From contig NZ_CP015319.1 of the NCBI RefSeq assembly GCF_001686985.1, forward strand, positions 1 through 64,000: a stretch of DNA of 64,000 nucleotides, read 5' to 3'. Positions 61,776 through 64,000 of this stretch are shown in pieces. Each line of letters opens with the position of its first letter. Position 1 is the stretch's first letter. Made by a program: the position numbers and the translations under genes. Under the pieces are notes generated by a model, which was not told the DNA's origin, searched no databases, and was given only the letters and a program-made list of their open reading frames with translations. Source of the stretch: Mesorhizobium amorphae CCNWGS0123. Its GTDB lineage: Bacteria > Pseudomonadota > Alphaproteobacteria > Rhizobiales > Rhizobiaceae.

Positions 61776-62777
61776 ATGATGAGGGTAAAACTGAAATTGA
61801 TTTCAGAACTAGCGGGCGTTGGCCTTGCAACGGTAGATCGCGTACTGAATGAACGGGGGGGCGTCAAGCCCGAAACGGCCCGCAAAGTCCTCGATGCTGC
61901 TAGGCGACTCGGCTGGGGAAAATCGTTGCCGCTGCCTTATCGAAGCGGACTTCGATTTGAGATATTGCTAGGCCGACGTGAACTTCCCTACGTTGCGCAG
62001 ATCAACGATGCCTTCGAGCGCTACCGACCCTTGATTGACCGCAGCGTTACGCTTCAGCGCACATTCGTTGACGATACCAAGCCTCACCGCGTTGCCGAAG
62101 CGATTCTTAAGGCGCGCTGCAATGCGTTGATTGTTTATGGACAGGAGCACGATGCCGTTCTCGACGCGGTCGGCTCCATCACGTCCGCGGGTGTGCCCGT
62201 TGTCACTATGCTTTCGGATTTGCCGACCACGCCTCGGTTGGCCTACGTCGGCATAGATCACTATAAAGCTGGTAGGGCCTCAGCCTTCTTTATGGCCAAG
62301 ATGGCGCGTCGACCCGGTCCTGTCATCGGGCTGTATAGCAGCTTCCAGTATAGAGCACAGGCCGACAGGATCGCGGGCTTTCGCGACGGCCTTCGAGATT
62401 ATTCGCCAGACAGGCACGCCACGGTACTGGTTGAAGGGCAAGATGACGAAACCCTCATACGAGATTTGCTTTCGCAGGCGCTTCGCAGCCATCCTAATGC
62501 CGCAGGTATTTACAATGCGGGCGCATTCAACAATGCCATAAAGCAGACCCTCCCTGCAGTCCACCCTTTAGATCGTTTGATTATCATTGCGCACGGCCTT
62601 ACAGAAGACACGATGAGTATGTTGGAAGATGAGACTATTACAATAGTAATTGATCATAATATAGACCTGCAAGTTCGACAGGCGATTGAAGTTTTAAACT
62701 ATCGGTTCGGTCTCTCCGATAAGATGTATGGCGCGACCTCTGTCCCTTTCACGCTGCACATGCGAGACAACGTATAG
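61776..62777 (+). CDS. LacI family transcriptional regulator
   Basis: A 333-residue regulator. The helix-turn-helix and hinge read 'KLISELAGVGLATVDRVLNERGGVKPETARKVLDAARRLGW' over residues 7-47. The C-terminal domain is a sugar-binding type with 'LIVYGQEHDAVLDAV', 'YVGIDHYKAGRASAFFMAK' and 'YNAGAFNNAIKQ'. A second ATG at 61779 is an alternative start. It is divergent from the ferredoxin reductase gene across 115 bases and precedes the membrane oxygenase. Such LacI proteins usually sense sugars or inositol-like ligands, which fits a moc-type locus. Confidence 0.9.
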   Translation: MMRVKLKLISELAGVGLATVDRVLNERGGVKPETARKVLDAARRLGWGKSLPLPYRSGLRFEILLGRRELPYVAQINDAFERYRPLIDRSVTLQRTFVDDTKPHRVAEAILKARCNALIVYGQEHDAVLDAVGSITSAGVPVVTMLSDLPTTPRLAYVGIDHYKAGRASAFFMAKMARRPGPVIGLYSSFQYRAQADRIAGFRDGLRDYSPDRHATVLVEGQDDETLIRDLLSQALRSHPNAAGIYNAGAFNNAIKQTLPAVHPLDRLIIIAHGLTEDTMSMLEDETITIVIDHNIDLQVRQAIEVLNYRFGLSDKMYGATSVPFTLHMRDNV

Positions 62778-63279
62778 TACGTGGGCGAAAGGCGTGGCGG
62801 GCTTCCTCCTCGCCTTTGTTGCTATTGACGATGTGCGTTTTGTTCTTAGCTTTGCGTTGGCGAAGGCGATACTTCAAAATTCGCCAGGCACCGCTAACTC
62901 TCGTTGAGATTTGGCACATGCCTCACCGAGATCCAATTTCCTTATTTCCGGAACCAGAGCGAAGCCAAGACTATCGTATCGAGACATGTTAGCGACCGCT
63001 TTTCTAAGCGGTTAGGTACTGCTTCAGGTTGCAAGGAGGCATGCAGTGGTTGGAAAGGCAGCATGTCGGCGCCAATGCGGTACGGCTTCTCTGGTTGCTG
63101 CCGACTCCTATGGCTCCGACCTCTTGGCGGCATGGACTGAGAGCTGTGACGCCAAAACGAGTGAAAGATAGTCGAGCATCCGTTGAGGGTTTCGCATCAA
63201 AAGTGGCATGGCGCCGAGAAAATTTCGTTGGTAATTATGGGGAGGAGATTGATCGATACACCCCCGCAGGATGGCCTAA
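62778..63279. other. Intergenic stretch with a weak hairpin after the LacI gene
   Basis: About 500 bases. AAAGGCG at 62788-62794 pairs with CGCCTTT at 62811-62817 around a 16-base loop, a weak terminator candidate just after the LacI stop. No gene is recognised in the rest, which must contain the promoter for the oxygenase gene. Confidence 0.4.
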
Positions 63280-64000
63280 ATGGTACACGAAACAGAACGC
63301 GTCGACACCGGTGGCTGGGCTCCTCCAGAGCTTATCGAGATCCCGCCGGTCTTTGTATGGCCACCTCGTCCTATAGACGTATTTAAGTTCGTCTTTGGTT
63401 GGAATGGGTATTTGTACCCTTACACCGTTTTGTATGCGGGCCTAGGTTTCTTAGCGTGGTGGTATCTGATACCAGACTTTGCTGAAATGAAGAATTTGCG
63501 CTTCGATTGGATCGCGAAGCTGTTTCTTGAGAACCTTGCAATCATCATTGTATGGACCAGCTTCTGGCATCTAAGGCTTTACGTTCAACGGGCGCAGGAC
63601 ACTGAATACAAGTTCAACAAGCGGTGGCCAAAGAACTCTGACTTGTTCCTTTTCGGCAATCAATTCTATGACAACGCCTTCCTGACGCTTGTCAGCGCGG
63701 TGCCGATATGGACGGCCTATCTGGTCCTTACGCTTTGGGCTATGGCGAATGGGTGGATTCCCTACGTCGACGCCCGCGAGCATCCGATCTACGTAGCGCT
63801 TTTCGTGTTGCTGTTGCCGCTATTCCGGGAAGTGCATTTTTATGCGATTCATCGCCTGGTCCACTGGCCGGTTCTCTATCGCTGGATCCACAGTGTTCAT
63901 CATAAGAACTCAAACCCAACGCCCTGGTCTGGCTTGGCAATGCACCCGGCGGAGCATGTCCTCCTTTTCTCGTCTATCCTTCTCAATTGGATTATACCTT
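63280..64000 (+). CDS. Sterol desaturase/fatty acid hydroxylase superfamily membrane di-iron oxygenase (partial, MocD-like candidate)
   Basis: An open frame from ATG 63280 (an in-frame TAA immediately precedes it) runs off the window after 240 codons. Hydrophobic helices occupy about residues 44-64, 84-98, 132-156 and 168-182. The histidine boxes of the superfamily are present: HxxxH at 191-195 ('HRLVH'), HxxHH at 204-208 ('HSVHH') and 'HPAEH' at 222-226, ligands for a di-iron centre. Such enzymes hydroxylate or demethylate using O2 and electrons from a ferredoxin. Lying near a MocE-type ferredoxin, two ferredoxin reductases and formaldehyde dehydrogenase, it is the likely terminal oxygenase of this locus. 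The C-terminal part is outside the window. Confidence 0.88.
   Translation, partial: MVHETERVDTGGWAPPELIEIPPVFVWPPRPIDVFKFVFGWNGYLYPYTVLYAGLGFLAWWYLIPDFAEMKNLRFDWIAKLFLENLAIIIVWTSFWHLRLYVQRAQDTEYKFNKRWPKNSDLFLFGNQFYDNAFLTLVSAVPIWTAYLVLTLWAMANGWIPYVDAREHPIYVALFVLLLPLFREVHFYAIHRLVHWPVLYRWIHSVHHKNSNPTPWSGLAMHPAEHVLLFSSILLNWIIP

Noticed and set aside
1..64000. CRISPR arrays, tRNA or rRNA genes, replication origin
   Set aside because: No regularly spaced repeats, no tRNA-like cloverleaf sequence and no rRNA stretch were noticed while reading; a covariance-model search was not possible here.

Overview
The window looks like an accessory (plasmid, symbiosis-island or chromid-type) region of a rhizobial alphaproteobacterium, most likely Mesorhizobium/Rhizobium-like. 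This is inferred from GC-rich coding, the many solute-uptake systems for plant-derived compounds, GlxA/AraC-type regulators, moc-type (rhizopine) gene families, and a scatter of IS66, ISKra4-like and ISL3-like elements and remnants. No rRNA, tRNA, CRISPR array or replication origin was recognised. Almost everything is small-molecule catabolism, each module with its own regulator and often its own ABC transporter.

Region 1 (1-6800): tail of a 2-hydroxyacid dehydrogenase, a mandelate-racemase-fold enzyme and an SMP-30 lactonase (one sugar-acid operon); a nucleoside-hydrolase-like gene; an orphan sugar-ABC ATPase; an FAH-family protein. Region 2 (6900-18040): a ProV/ProW/ProX betaine-type uptake system with an SMR transporter, a second mandelate-racemase-type enzyme and a LysR regulator. 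Divergent from these are a GarR-like dehydrogenase, a class II aldolase and a GhrA-like reductase, then two divergent GlxA/AraC regulators. Region 3 (18300-23400): an scpB-like pseudogene, a Baeyer-Villiger monooxygenase with two short-chain dehydrogenases, and a LuxR regulator.

Region 4 (23700-37900) is a large carnitine/betaine-type locus. A 9-gene minus-strand run encodes a Rieske oxygenase, two SDRs, a beta-keto acid cleavage enzyme, an aldehyde dehydrogenase, a carnitine-dehydrogenase-like enzyme, a ferredoxin reductase, an AraC regulator and an SMR transporter. Next to it lie a GbdR-like regulator and a second betaine ABC system whose permease is a tandem fusion. A perfect inverted repeat sits in the divergent promoter. 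The genes together suggest uptake of a quaternary amine, oxidation of a carnitine-like alcohol, cleavage of the keto acid and oxidative N-demethylation.

Region 5 (37900-43030) is mobile-element territory: an ISKra4-like transposase remnant, a Gfo/Idh/MocA gene and an IS66 element (tnpA, tnpB, tnpC and a small frameshifted ORF). Region 6 (43370-54570) is a divergent catabolic locus around a split Tm-1-like pair (UPF0261 plus PEP-hydrolase-like barrel), with a cupin, GntR regulator, sugar-isomerase-like and MocA-like enzymes. Its peptide-type ABC transporter is divided: permeases and a fused double ATPase on one side, the only intact binding protein on the other, and a fragment of a second binding protein left in front of the permeases.

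Region 7 (55370-64000) carries a MocE-type Rieske ferredoxin, glutathione-dependent formaldehyde dehydrogenase, a sugar-isomerase-like barrel, two ferredoxin reductases separated by an ISL3-family remnant, a LacI regulator, and at the window edge a sterol-desaturase-type membrane di-iron oxygenase. Together they resemble the ferredoxin-oxygenase part of rhizopine (moc) catabolism: a demethylating oxygenase, its electron chain, and disposal of the formaldehyde released.
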